Shown here piece by piece: positions 1 to 7,675 of a stretch of 17,470 bases of DNA. Position 1 is the first letter of the stretch. Each line of letters opens with the position of its first letter. Source of the DNA: Candidatus Rhabdochlamydia sp. Its GTDB lineage: Bacteria; Chlamydiota; Chlamydiia; Chlamydiales; Rhabdochlamydiaceae. The position numbers and the translations under genes are program-made. Where the stretch lies: contig JASHWX010000164.1 of assembly GCA_030043815.1 (NCBI GenBank), positions 1 through 17,470 of the forward strand. The letters are read 5' to 3'. Below the pieces are notes generated by a model. The model ran no database searches, had not been told where the DNA came from, and saw only the letters and a list, made by a program, of their open reading frames with translations.

Positions 1-1
1 G

Positions 2-487
2 GCCGATTTCATCTCAATGACATACGAACTCTACGGCTTTGGCGGCGTGGGGATCATCGCCGATGTCATGACAGATAATAAGAATCGGATCTCTTCGGAC
101 ATGCGCATTGCGACAAATAAAAAGGGAGGCACCATTGCTACCCCTGGCTCTGTCGCCTTTAATTTTGATAGAAAAGGGGTGATCCAGGTCCTGAAGACAA
201 ATGCTCTCGAAGAGGAGCTCTTTATGATCGCGACTGAAGCTGGGGCGGAAGATTTTGAGACAGCTGAAGATTCTTTTATTATCACGACGCCTCCCGATCA
301 GTTGATTAGTGTGAAAGAAAAACTTGATGAACACAAGATCAAATGCGAAGAAGCCGAGCTGCAGATGATCCCCAAAAATTATGTTGAATGCGATCCCGAA
401 ACGCAAAAGCTTAACCTTGAGCTCATCGATTATCTCGAGGCACTGGACGACGTCGACGCCGTCTACCACAACATGAAATTAGAATGA
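2..487 (+). CDS. yebC: YebC/PmpR (TACO1) family protein, 5'-truncated by window edge
   Basis: The open frame enters from the left edge and gives about 161 residues, the C-terminal two thirds of a family that is usually about 240 long. The recognisable stretch is YELYGFGGVGIIADVMTDNK, followed by NRISSDMR. It corresponds to the YEGYGPGGVA..V..LTDN.NR..S..R core of YebC. The C-terminal acidic part (LIDYLEALDDVDAVYHN) matches the family's usual end. YebC proteins were long described as transcription regulators; TACO1 and YebC are now also tied to translation on difficult, proline-rich stretches. The protein is cytosolic. The stop is followed within a few bases by a long palindromic repeat that probably terminates this transcript. 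The family call is secure; the exact role is not shown by the sequence. Confidence 0.93.
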   Translation, partial: ADFISMTYELYGFGGVGIIADVMTDNKNRISSDMRIATNKKGGTIATPGSVAFNFDRKGVIQVLKTNALEEELFMIATEAGAEDFETAEDSFIITTPPDQLISVKEKLDEHKIKCEEAELQMIPKNYVECDPETQKLNLELIDYLEALDDVDAVYHNMKLE

Positions 488-492
488 AAAAT

Positions 493-653
493 ATACCCAA
501 ACAATCTGAAAATTTGTTTTTGAGCGCGTCAAAGCCCCGGGGTTCGATCGATCGCAAACGGGTCAATATTAGCAATATGGACCCGTTTGCGATCGTCAAA
601 CCGCGGGAGCTTTCACGCAGCTCAAAAACCAAATTTTCAGGTTGTTTGGGTAT
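493..653. repeat. 161-bp nested palindromic repeat, MITE-like, probable terminator
   Basis: The whole segment between yebC and the next gene is an imperfect inverted repeat. The outer arms start ATACCCAAACAATCTGAAAA at 493 and end with the complementary TTTTCAGGTTGTTTGGGTAT at 653. The inner arms at 549-564 and 580-595 are a perfect 16-bp stem (CGATCGCAAACGGGTC), around a 15-base loop that can pair further through AATAT. The middle parts also pair with a few mismatches. No coding potential is seen. It could be a non-autonomous miniature element or an extended bacterial hairpin repeat. Its place five bases after the yebC stop means the RNA would form a long hairpin, so it may end transcription or protect the 3' end. 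No clear target duplication is visible. A related short copy lies at 2137-2165. Confidence 0.8.
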
Positions 654-661
654 CTGATTGG

Positions 662-690
662 TTGTAATTAAAGTGAACTAATGGTAGAAT
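662..690 (+). promoter_or_regulatory. Candidate sigma70-type promoter for the 698 gene
   Basis: A TTGTAA -35 box at 662-667 and a TAGAAT -10 box at 685-690 are separated by exactly 17 bases. Transcription would be expected to start around 697, immediately before the ATG at 698, so the message would have almost no leader. No ribosome binding site is visible upstream of that ATG. Both boxes differ from consensus and the region is AT-rich, so this is suggestive only. Confidence 0.45.
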
Positions 691-697
691 TCTTGTT

Positions 698-2137
698 ATG
701 ACAAATTCAATCATAAGATTAAATCATTTTATTTCAGCTGCAAATCAAGCAGCTTTTATGCCTAAATGTTTGATGGCAGAAATCAATGGTTCATCGGTAT
801 CTATTCACGATGAGCTGTCATCAGAGGCCAATAAACAAACATGGAAGATTTTTCGCGAAACCCTTGTCGGAACAATTGGACAGAGAAAATTTGATTGGAT
901 TTGCCACCGCTATCGAAGTAAAATTAATTTTAACACATCTGAGGCATCGGGAGATCCTTTACTGCCTCACCATGTCGAGCTGTTCAGCATCGGCTCCAAT
1001 CAGTTGCTCTCGCAAGACATCAAAGACCGATTCCCAGAAAAACTCAAAGACTTGACCCTTTCTACTTTGCGCGACCGTATCCAGCATGTGCAGCCATTTC
1101 CCCTTGTCGGGGCCTATCAAGATCCTGAGTCGCTATATGGATCGCCAGGGTCGCGCTGGGCCATTTTTTTCCACGACAAAGTGCTCATGGATAAAGAAAA
1201 ACAGCTTCTCTTTTCTGATGTCCGGCGCCTGTCGTTTACAGCCTGGTTAGAGAGGATGTGCAAAGTCACCGTCAACCGCGAGTTTTTAGAAGGCCAGCTT
1301 CTGGCCGCTCCTGGTGCAGATGGGATGCCCGATTACTACAAAGTGCATCGTAAAATTGCGACCGGGGATGGATTAGTTGCTTATGCACTAAGACCCGCTG
1401 CTCGCGACAGCCATTTAAAACCTCTGATCCTTTTCCGCCCTTCCCAATGGGCCCTTTCCGGCGAAGATGCCCTCGAAACGTACCGCAACGATGTTCAACC
1501 TAGCGTGGGCGAAGATGGTTGGAAGGCTGCGGAATCTCTTTTCGATCACCTCCTCATGCAAGACCCCCGTTTTAGACGCGGGAATCAAAAGATTTCCATT
1601 GCAGGCTATAGTCTTGGCGGCACCCATGCGCAGTACTTGCTCGCTAAGCACTTTGACAAGATCAACCAGGCCACTTTCTATAACGATCCGAGCACGCCGG
1701 ATGACGTCGCAGAACAAGCAGCGGCAGCGATGAACAACATGCCGCGCCGGCCGGAAGACCCCTTGTACATACAAATTAACCGTATGGAACGGGATCCTTG
1801 CGATAAAGTCGGCGGCAAGCACGTAGGCTGGGGCATCACCCACCCAGATGTGAAAGTCCAGCTTCAAGAAGTGGACCACAACAATAAGGAAATTTCTGTG
1901 TTTTATCTGCATGCTTATCGCATTTTTGATAACACAAACCCAACCTATCAGACTAAAGATCCTCAAGAACTCAATAATTGCCTCGATAATTCTCAGCGAG
2001 GGGGGTATGAAGGGATGAGGCGCCTTTGGGGCGGCATCGCTTACATCGCCTTTGGGATTTTAGGGGAAATCATCAAAGCCATCTCTTGGCTCTTCGGCGT
2101 GAAAATCTTGCGCAGCAGCCGCGATCTAGACATTTAA
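698..2137 (+). CDS. Lipase-like alpha/beta-hydrolase-type protein with C-terminal hydrophobic segment
   Basis: This is a 479-residue protein with no family I can name firmly. The central segment KISIAGYSLGGTHAQYLL (about residues 298-315) has the G-x-S-x-G nucleophile elbow of class 3 lipases, with the candidate catalytic serine at residue 305. It follows a beta-strand-like PLILFRPSQW at about 242-251, as in such folds. Possible acid and histidine partners lie in the following 100 residues (FYNDPSTPDD, and FYLHAYRIFD near residue 405), but the assignment is a guess. Near the end, about 445-470, a hydrophobic stretch (GGIAYIAFGILGEIIKAISW) could anchor the protein in a membrane. There is no N-terminal signal peptide. 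The start has no visible Shine-Dalgarno; downstream ATGs at 758 and 773 are alternatives. Its stop codon runs straight into a repeat copy. An effector role is inference only. Confidence 0.8.
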   Translation: MTNSIIRLNHFISAANQAAFMPKCLMAEINGSSVSIHDELSSEANKQTWKIFRETLVGTIGQRKFDWICHRYRSKINFNTSEASGDPLLPHHVELFSIGSNQLLSQDIKDRFPEKLKDLTLSTLRDRIQHVQPFPLVGAYQDPESLYGSPGSRWAIFFHDKVLMDKEKQLLFSDVRRLSFTAWLERMCKVTVNREFLEGQLLAAPGADGMPDYYKVHRKIATGDGLVAYALRPAARDSHLKPLILFRPSQWALSGEDALETYRNDVQPSVGEDGWKAAESLFDHLLMQDPRFRRGNQKISIAGYSLGGTHAQYLLAKHFDKINQATFYNDPSTPDDVAEQAAAAMNNMPRRPEDPLYIQINRMERDPCDKVGGKHVGWGITHPDVKVQLQEVDHNNKEISVFYLHAYRIFDNTNPTYQTKDPQELNNCLDNSQRGGYEGMRRLWGGIAYIAFGILGEIIKAISWLFGVKILRSSRDLDI

Positions 2138-2165
2138 TACCCAAACAACCTGAAAATTTGGGTAT
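2137..2165. repeat. Collapsed 29-bp copy of the palindromic repeat; candidate bidirectional terminator
   Basis: The first 25 bases (2137-2161) equal, exactly, the reverse complement of the right end of the 493-653 element. The last nine bases, TTTGGGTAT, equal that element's right end, so the copy looks like an element reduced to its two tips. It forms a 9-bp stem (ATACCCAAA / TTTGGGTAT) with an 11-base loop. It lies in the 34-base gap between two convergent genes and overlaps the last base of the upstream stop codon, so it could end both transcripts. Confidence 0.7.
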
Positions 2166-2171
2166 AGACGC

Positions 2172-2879
2172 TCAGCCTTTCTTCTTTTTCTTCCAATGCG
2201 TGACAAATAAAGGAATCAGGGAAAGGCACCCTAGGCCGATGAGCGCGATTTTCACTTTCAGCGTGAAAATCTCTTTAATCGAAAAATGCGTATAAAAAAG
2301 AAAATAATGCGATAGCCCTTGCCCGCCGATCGAAAGGAAGGTCACGAGTGGAAGAACGCCTACTAATGTCGTCCACGCAAACGTAAAAATTCTGACCTGA
2401 AAAATTCCAGCAGCTAGGTTCACAATCCAAAATGGAAGAAGATGGGACAGGCGTAAAAAGAGCAAAGACGAGATTTCGTACTCTTTAAATTTTTCATCCC
2501 ATCCGTGGATACGAGGGAGCCATTTTTTAAAAAGATCGATGTTGGGAAACGCCGTCCTGGCCGCAAGAAAAAACCCCGTCGCTCCGATCGTTTCTGCAAC
2601 GGCGCAGTAGAGGATAGCAAGCGGGAGTGGAAACAAAAAGCCTGCCAAAATTGTCAAAATGGTCGCATCAGGGATCACCAATAGGACAGACACGGAATAC
2701 AAAGCGATGAAATAAAATGCCGAGAGAACGGGATGCATTCTAATGTATTCTGACCACTTGAAATGCTCGTGCTTGATTGCCTCAAAGGTCAGCAATCGGT
2801 GGTACCCCCCAAGATAAAACACAAGGATGGCGGCTAGGATCAGAATCAAGGGGATGAGGGGCAAGTATTTGCGTATCAT
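2172..2879 (-). CDS. TVP38/TMEM64 (VTT/DedA-like) family integral membrane protein
   Basis: The protein has 235 residues, the usual size for this family. A first transmembrane helix at about 5-25 is followed by the VTT region (about 55-185). That region contains the family-typical hydrophobic block around VIPDATILTILAGFLFPLPL, the small-residue helix AVAETIGATGFFLAART, and the segment with LSHLLPFWIVNLAAGI. A last helix at about 205-228 ends in a lysine-rich tail, THWKKKKKG. VTT proteins sit in the inner membrane; eukaryotic relatives are lipid scramblases and DedA proteins are linked to undecaprenyl-phosphate or lipid movement, so lipid transport is the likely theme. The ATG lies two bases after the stop of the protease gene and has no clear ribosome binding site of its own, so translation is probably coupled to it. 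Confidence 0.88.
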   Translation of the reverse strand: MIRKYLPLIPLILILAAILVFYLGGYHRLLTFEAIKHEHFKWSEYIRMHPVLSAFYFIALYSVSVLLVIPDATILTILAGFLFPLPLAILYCAVAETIGATGFFLAARTAFPNIDLFKKWLPRIHGWDEKFKEYEISSLLFLRLSHLLPFWIVNLAAGIFQVRIFTFAWTTLVGVLPLVTFLSIGGQGLSHYFLFYTHFSIKEIFTLKVKIALIGLGCLSLIPLFVTHWKKKKKG

Positions 2880-2881
2880 CT

Positions 2882-5761
2882 TTATTTGACTGAGTGAAAC
2901 GTCCCGAAATTATAGACTTCCTCTTTGGCGATTTGCTGGTAGTGGAAGTCATTTTCCGGTGTGATCACGCCTTCCATCAAAACAGCCAATCGGCGCGGAT
3001 TGTTGCGCGAGAGGAGCTGATGGGCAATGGTCGTGAATTGTTCGTAGCTCAAATTCTTTAAACTCTCGATTCTCTTATCAATCCATTTAAAGTCGTGATA
3101 CTCAAATGCGAGATCGTCGAGTTGAGAGGCCATGCCCGGCATGTTTTCCGGCGGCATTTTCAATAACGTGATGAGGGTGGAGCGGATGCTTTCAAAGCGC
3201 CCTTCGGGAATTTGCACTGTCAAGTTCTTGTCAAAGCTCTCCAAGAACAGCTCGAAGCGCGCGAGCAGGTCGACAGGATGATGGGTGCTCGACTGCACGG
3301 CAAAAAATTGCAGGAGCTGGCGCTCTTCTTCTGTGTTCCATGCCTTCGCGATGTATGCGGTCTGCTGCTTCGTGCGGAGGGTATCGAAGAAGGCATCGGT
3401 CAGCGCGTAGCCTAAGATTTGCTGAATGGCCTTGCGCTCAAACGTGAAGTGGCCTTCTTGAAGCAACAACAGAACGCCGCTTCCTTGGCGCTCAGTGTTT
3501 TGAACGATCTTGTAGGGGCCGTACTTTTCGGATAACAACAGCACTTTTTTCTTTACGTGGTTCTGAGCGGGGTAAGGTTGAGAATTCAATTCTTCTTTTA
3601 AGCCGCTCCAGAGCTCAGATGCTTCTTGCTTGCTGATATTGCCGTAAAGGATGCCTTCAGTAAATGCCGTTTGGAAAAGCGACTTTGAAAATTCAATGAA
3701 ATCTTCATACCCGATTTTTTTGATGGCAGCGAGCTTTTCTTGCTCGGTCGCTTTGTGAAAGAGGATGCTATCGAGCTGCTGCATCGCTTGCTTAACGGGA
3801 AGCTCTTTGGAGGCGTTGTCGTAATCGGAGGCAATCGAAGTGCGGTAGATCTCGAATTCCTCTTTGGAGGGGGCGACCGAATTAAATGCGCTGAAAATCT
3901 CATTTAAGAGCAAAGGGGCTTTATCATTATAACCAAAAATGCCCACCTTCAACTCGTAATCCTCGGTATAAAATCGCGTGCTTAAACCCGCGCTTGAGGC
4001 CAAAGAGAGCTGCGAAGAGAGTTTTTCTGTCAGCGATCTTAAGTAGAGGTCGGCAAGGACTTGGGATTTGGCGGTGTTGTCAAGCAGCGGGGTTTTAAAG
4101 CCGAAGATAAAGGCGATCTCAGGGACTTTATAGCGTGTATCTTTGGAGTAATAAATGCTGCATCCTTCCCCTGAATTGAGGAGAATAGGATTCTCTGAAG
4201 CCGGGCTGTCGTTCAATGCGAGATTCTTGGGCAGATAGGGGTTTTGCGGGGGCAATTGGATCGCATCGATGGGCTCGGCATTGTTCCAAGCGACAATGCG
4301 TGTCTGCGCAGCGGTCTTGATGCTGTACTCGGCATTCATCCATTTTTCTTTTGTCTCCATGGGGACGCCGGTTTTAGACGGATCAGCGAGGACAAAGTAG
4401 ACGCAGGACTCAGCTTTGAGGCTGCTTACAAATGATTGGATGAACCCTGGATCAAATTGGGTAGGGATTTTTGTCTTTTGAGGATAGGTCTCGAGATCCT
4501 CATAGGGCATTTCAGAAGCGATGTTCATGATCGTGCTGAAAGCATCGTCGCGGGATTGATATTGATATCGCAATTTGGCCATTGTCTGCATTTCATCAAA
4601 TAGATGAGGCGGATAGCTTGTCGTTTTCAAGCGTGCAATGGCTTGAAAGACGCGCAAAATGGCCGTATCGACTTGCGTCATGCCGTAATCGGTCAGTGCG
4701 ATATCGACAGTGAAAAAAAGGCTTTCCTTGCTTAATCGATCGCACCCCACCCGGACGTTTTCTGCGATCTTTTCATTCTTTAGCACTTGGGTGAGAGTGT
4801 TTTCTCCCTCTTGGCCGAGCGCATACGCGACGAGATCCGGGGCCCTTCGATCGATATCTTCAGCAAATTCGCGGGGCACTTCCCAATTAAGGGAGAGCTG
4901 CTTGATGTCTTTGACCGGCTTGATGAAAATCATATGCCCGCGCTGCTTGGCGGAGGTCAATTGAACGGGAAGGTCTTTATGTTTGACATCGAATGCTGGA
5001 ACCTTCGAGAAATCTTGCACAGCTAAAGACCGCATCTCTTCAATCGTGAGAGGAGAAATCATCACGAGATGCATCTGATTGGCGCTGTAGTGCATTTCGT
5101 ACCATTTTCGCAGGGCAGATTGAGGAATGCCCGATAGCGTTTGCGCATTGCCCGTCGAAAACGCGCAGTTAGGATGCAGAGGATTGCCGCTTTCTTTCAG
5201 GATCATGTATTGGCGCCAGCCATCGTGCTCGATATTTTTCGCATGTTCTTGATCGACGGCGAGCAACTCCCGATTGATGCAATTAGGGGAAAAGAGAGGG
5301 TCGATGAAAAAGTGGGAAAAGCGGTCGATCGATTCTTCGTACGCGTCATTATTAACAGAGAACATGTAGCACGTGCGGTCGGAAGCTGTGAACGCATTGA
5401 CCTTGCCGCCGTGGTCGGTGATGAATTGCATGTACTCAAATTCATTCGGATAGGCGCCCGTCCCCATGAAGAGCATGTGCTCTAAAAAGTGGGCCATCCC
5501 AGGGTATTCTTTCGGATCTTCCCACGACCCCGACCCTACAGCAACACCTGCAGCCGACTGATCGGCGCCAGGATCAGAGATGAGGAGGACCTCAAGGCCG
5601 TTGTCCAAGAGGAGCTTTTCTACCCTACGCCCTTCCAAGGCAGGATTCAAAATGGGCAGCGTCGCTTGGTCTTCTACGACCCTATAAACTGCTGTTTCCT
5701 CAGAAATCACCGGCGAGGCGCTTAAGATGGCAAGGGATACGCACACTTTATAGAGATTCAT
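2882..5761 (-). CDS. ptr: Secreted M16 zinc protease, insulinase/pitrilysin type
   Basis: This 959-residue protein is the full length of the insulinase/pitrilysin subfamily. An N-terminal signal peptide (MNLYKVCVSLAILSASPVIS) suggests export to the periplasm. The inverted zinc motif HFLEH is at residues 91-95 (H91, H95 ligands, E94 catalytic). It is followed by MLFMGTGAYPNE, and the third ligand is most likely E172 in AVDQEHAKN, 81 residues on as in human insulin-degrading enzyme. Four M16 domains fit this length, and the third and fourth are more divergent, as is normal. The enzyme degrades peptides inside a closed chamber. A strong AAGGAG ribosome binding site lies eight bases before the ATG. 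The VTT gene follows directly. In C. trachomatis, as I remember it, a ptr homologue adjoins plsB; here two plus-strand genes intervene. Confidence 0.95.
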   Translation of the reverse strand: MNLYKVCVSLAILSASPVISEETAVYRVVEDQATLPILNPALEGRRVEKLLLDNGLEVLLISDPGADQSAAGVAVGSGSWEDPKEYPGMAHFLEHMLFMGTGAYPNEFEYMQFITDHGGKVNAFTASDRTCYMFSVNNDAYEESIDRFSHFFIDPLFSPNCINRELLAVDQEHAKNIEHDGWRQYMILKESGNPLHPNCAFSTGNAQTLSGIPQSALRKWYEMHYSANQMHLVMISPLTIEEMRSLAVQDFSKVPAFDVKHKDLPVQLTSAKQRGHMIFIKPVKDIKQLSLNWEVPREFAEDIDRRAPDLVAYALGQEGENTLTQVLKNEKIAENVRVGCDRLSKESLFFTVDIALTDYGMTQVDTAILRVFQAIARLKTTSYPPHLFDEMQTMAKLRYQYQSRDDAFSTIMNIASEMPYEDLETYPQKTKIPTQFDPGFIQSFVSSLKAESCVYFVLADPSKTGVPMETKEKWMNAEYSIKTAAQTRIVAWNNAEPIDAIQLPPQNPYLPKNLALNDSPASENPILLNSGEGCSIYYSKDTRYKVPEIAFIFGFKTPLLDNTAKSQVLADLYLRSLTEKLSSQLSLASSAGLSTRFYTEDYELKVGIFGYNDKAPLLLNEIFSAFNSVAPSKEEFEIYRTSIASDYDNASKELPVKQAMQQLDSILFHKATEQEKLAAIKKIGYEDFIEFSKSLFQTAFTEGILYGNISKQEASELWSGLKEELNSQPYPAQNHVKKKVLLLSEKYGPYKIVQNTERQGSGVLLLLQEGHFTFERKAIQQILGYALTDAFFDTLRTKQQTAYIAKAWNTEEERQLLQFFAVQSSTHHPVDLLARFELFLESFDKNLTVQIPEGRFESIRSTLITLLKMPPENMPGMASQLDDLAFEYHDFKWIDKRIESLKNLSYEQFTTIAHQLLSRNNPRRLAVLMEGVITPENDFHYQQIAKEEVYNFGTFHSVK

Positions 5762-5924
5762 CGGGTTAGCTCCTTGGTCAAACTTTCATCATGCCTTAAG
5801 ATAGGAGAATTTTGCAATCTGGTAAATTAAAATTTTAATTATATAAAGAAGTGTAAAAGTTAATTACTTTTAATCATAAAACTGTTAATATTAACGCAGT
5901 TAAATAAAAACAATATTAAAATTT
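5762..5924. promoter_or_regulatory. AT-rich divergent intergenic region with a 12-bp palindrome
   Basis: This 163-bp gap separates the divergent ptr and kinase-like genes and must hold both promoters. For ptr, reading the minus strand, a TTTACC / TATCTT pair spaced by 17 bases is possible, and a TATAAT also occurs on the minus strand at 5844-5839. For the plus strand no convincing pair stands out. A perfect GTTAATATTAAC palindrome at 5884-5895 lies 30 bases before the plus-strand ATG and could be an operator or chance in AT-rich DNA. Confidence 0.35.
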
Positions 5925-7298
5925 ATGACTTCATTACCCATTTTTGGAGATGCGCCTCAAGTCTACCGGACAATCGGTACGCTGGAACGATTGGTCAGGC
6001 TCAATCATGCATTGCCTAAGAGCAGACTGCGCCATCAAGTGGTCGAGAAGCTGAGCTGCATGGGTCGCGAGTTTCTCAAGAACCCCCGCCCTTTAGAAGA
6101 AGCTAAAGACTTTCTGTTGACTCAACTCAAGGAGCTCGATTCTAAATTTCGCTCGTGCAACGTTTCTTCTATTTATGGAAACGATATCGTTAGTTCTCAA
6201 AGTGGCGATGCTTTGTCAGAATACGCTCTGCGTATTATACGCGATGCAAACTCGATCCAAATCGAACCGCTGAAAAAATCCAATCGGGGGGATTACGGTC
6301 CGACATTTCTTGTTTCCTATACGCGTCCCGATATATCGTTCAAAGCATCGACATTGCACCAATTTGTCCTCAAATGGAGCAATAAGGAAGCTGCCTGCAC
6401 TCATCTCTACGATGCCATTGCGAAAAGATTTGCATTGGAAGCAAAGAGTTATGCTTTTTCTGCTCCTAAAACAGCGATGATCGATCTCAAGGACGGCGTT
6501 CATGAAGATGTGAACTGTTCGACGACTATCCTTTCATCTGACGAAGCCAAAAAAATGAACGAAAAATTTCAAGATCTCATTCGTTCCTTTGATCCAAAGA
6601 TCAAACCGGAAGATACCCAAGTGATGTTAATGGAAAAGATCGGCGGCGCCGACCTCTTTGACTTTGCATTGAGAAAATATGCCGATCTTTCCGATGCGCA
6701 AAAGATCAAGCTGTTTTCCCGCATCGCTAAATTAGCTCTGCTGGACCTTGTTCTTGGAAACGTCGACCGATTCTTTCAGGTCGATCCGTTAAATGGCGCT
6801 TATGTCCTTTCCAGCGAAGGGTCTAATCTGGGAAATGCGTTGATTGTCTGGTCCGGGGGCGAGTCGGAAATGCCCGCGCTTGTTGCAATTGATAATGGAG
6901 TGCCATCGAAATTGATTGAAAGCGGCGTAGACAAAAAAGCCTATCATCTTTTCTTGACAACCCATTTAGCTGATCCCGAATTTCCGAAATTGCTTGCAGC
7001 CAACGTGGCTAAAGCGATCTCTACTGCCCTTTGCTCTCTTTGCGATGATGAAGAAAGGGTGGACCTCGCACTTGATGCATTGAAAAATATCCGAAAAGAC
7101 CTGGACCAAGGCGGGATCGCACGACCTGCTATTTCCCGCGGCATCGACAAAATGATGAAGCGGATGCATGAGATTGTCCTTCCCCTTTGGAACGGCGAAC
7201 AATCTAAATCTTTAAAAAAATATCTTGTTTCGGCCTATCCCGAACTGCTTGTTGCAGTCGAGGAAAGGCTAGAGATATTCAAATCCACGAGGAGATAA
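5925..7298 (+). CDS. Putative actin-fragmin-kinase / PI3,4-kinase-like protein
   Basis: The 457-residue protein has no signal peptide. The first 120 residues are unassigned and mostly helical. From about 125 to 335 the order of motifs fits the atypical kinase fold of actin-fragmin kinase and PI-kinase-like proteins. FVLKW (K150) is a candidate ATP-binding lysine, and MLMEKIGGADL (234-244) is a hinge-like segment. LLDLVLGNVDRF (272-283) resembles the catalytic lgD..lgN.DR loop, with D281 as catalytic base. SNLGNALIV (300-308) resembles the following N-x-x-N segment, and LVAIDNG (319-325) gives the metal-binding D323. The C-terminal 120 residues are helical. No strong ribosome binding site precedes the ATG. 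It is transcribed against its neighbours and is followed after two bases by a small gene. The fold assignment is by eye; the substrate is unknown. A host-directed effector is plausible but not shown. Confidence 0.72.
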   Translation: MTSLPIFGDAPQVYRTIGTLERLVRLNHALPKSRLRHQVVEKLSCMGREFLKNPRPLEEAKDFLLTQLKELDSKFRSCNVSSIYGNDIVSSQSGDALSEYALRIIRDANSIQIEPLKKSNRGDYGPTFLVSYTRPDISFKASTLHQFVLKWSNKEAACTHLYDAIAKRFALEAKSYAFSAPKTAMIDLKDGVHEDVNCSTTILSSDEAKKMNEKFQDLIRSFDPKIKPEDTQVMLMEKIGGADLFDFALRKYADLSDAQKIKLFSRIAKLALLDLVLGNVDRFFQVDPLNGAYVLSSEGSNLGNALIVWSGGESEMPALVAIDNGVPSKLIESGVDKKAYHLFLTTHLADPEFPKLLAANVAKAISTALCSLCDDEERVDLALDALKNIRKDLDQGGIARPAISRGIDKMMKRMHEIVLPLWNGEQSKSLKKYLVSAYPELLVAVEERLEIFKSTRR

Positions 7299-7300
7299 TT

Positions 7301-7675
7301 ATGGCTACACCACCTGTCAGCACTACACCCTTTGATTTCAGCAGTTCACCTGCATTTTCAGCGATGTCCGCTAGGCTTGATCTCATGTCCTGGCTGCAAC
7401 AAGTCCAGGCGCATTCGCGAAGCGGCTCTTCCGATGATCAAAAAGTGTTAAAGGAATTGGCATTGAATCTGCCAGATTATAGCAATGCTCCGCCGGAGAT
7501 GCAGGAAGTATTTGAAAGAATTACACAAGTCGTTTCAAGAAACACACACGATAGAGAACTATCCCCTGCATCCCACAAGGCGCTCATGAATCTCATGCAA
7601 AAAATATCTCCTCTAGTCCCAAGAACAAAACCCCCTGCGTGCCGAGTGCTCTTTTCATCAGGCGACGACTATTAA
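7301..7675 (+). CDS. Small hypothetical protein paired with the kinase-like gene
   Basis: The protein has 124 residues. The N-terminal 25 residues are rich in Ser, Thr, Pro and Phe and probably disordered; the middle (about 30-115) looks helical. There are no cysteine motifs, membrane helices or cleavable signal. A GAGGAG ribosome binding site lies six bases before the ATG, and the gene begins two bases after the kinase-like stop, so the two are almost certainly one operon. The stop overlaps the end of the convergent plsB gene by four bases. I recognise no family. It could be a chaperone, a co-secreted substrate or a regulator of the kinase-like protein. Existence as a gene is well supported by the ribosome binding site and spacing. 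Confidence 0.7.
   Translation: MATPPVSTTPFDFSSSPAFSAMSARLDLMSWLQQVQAHSRSGSSDDQKVLKELALNLPDYSNAPPEMQEVFERITQVVSRNTHDRELSPASHKALMNLMQKISPLVPRTKPPACRVLFSSGDDY

Noticed and set aside
1415..1966. Minus-strand frame of 183 codons inside the lipase-like gene
   Set aside because: The plus-strand frame holds the GYSLGG motif and the longer open frame; nothing supports the antisense reading.
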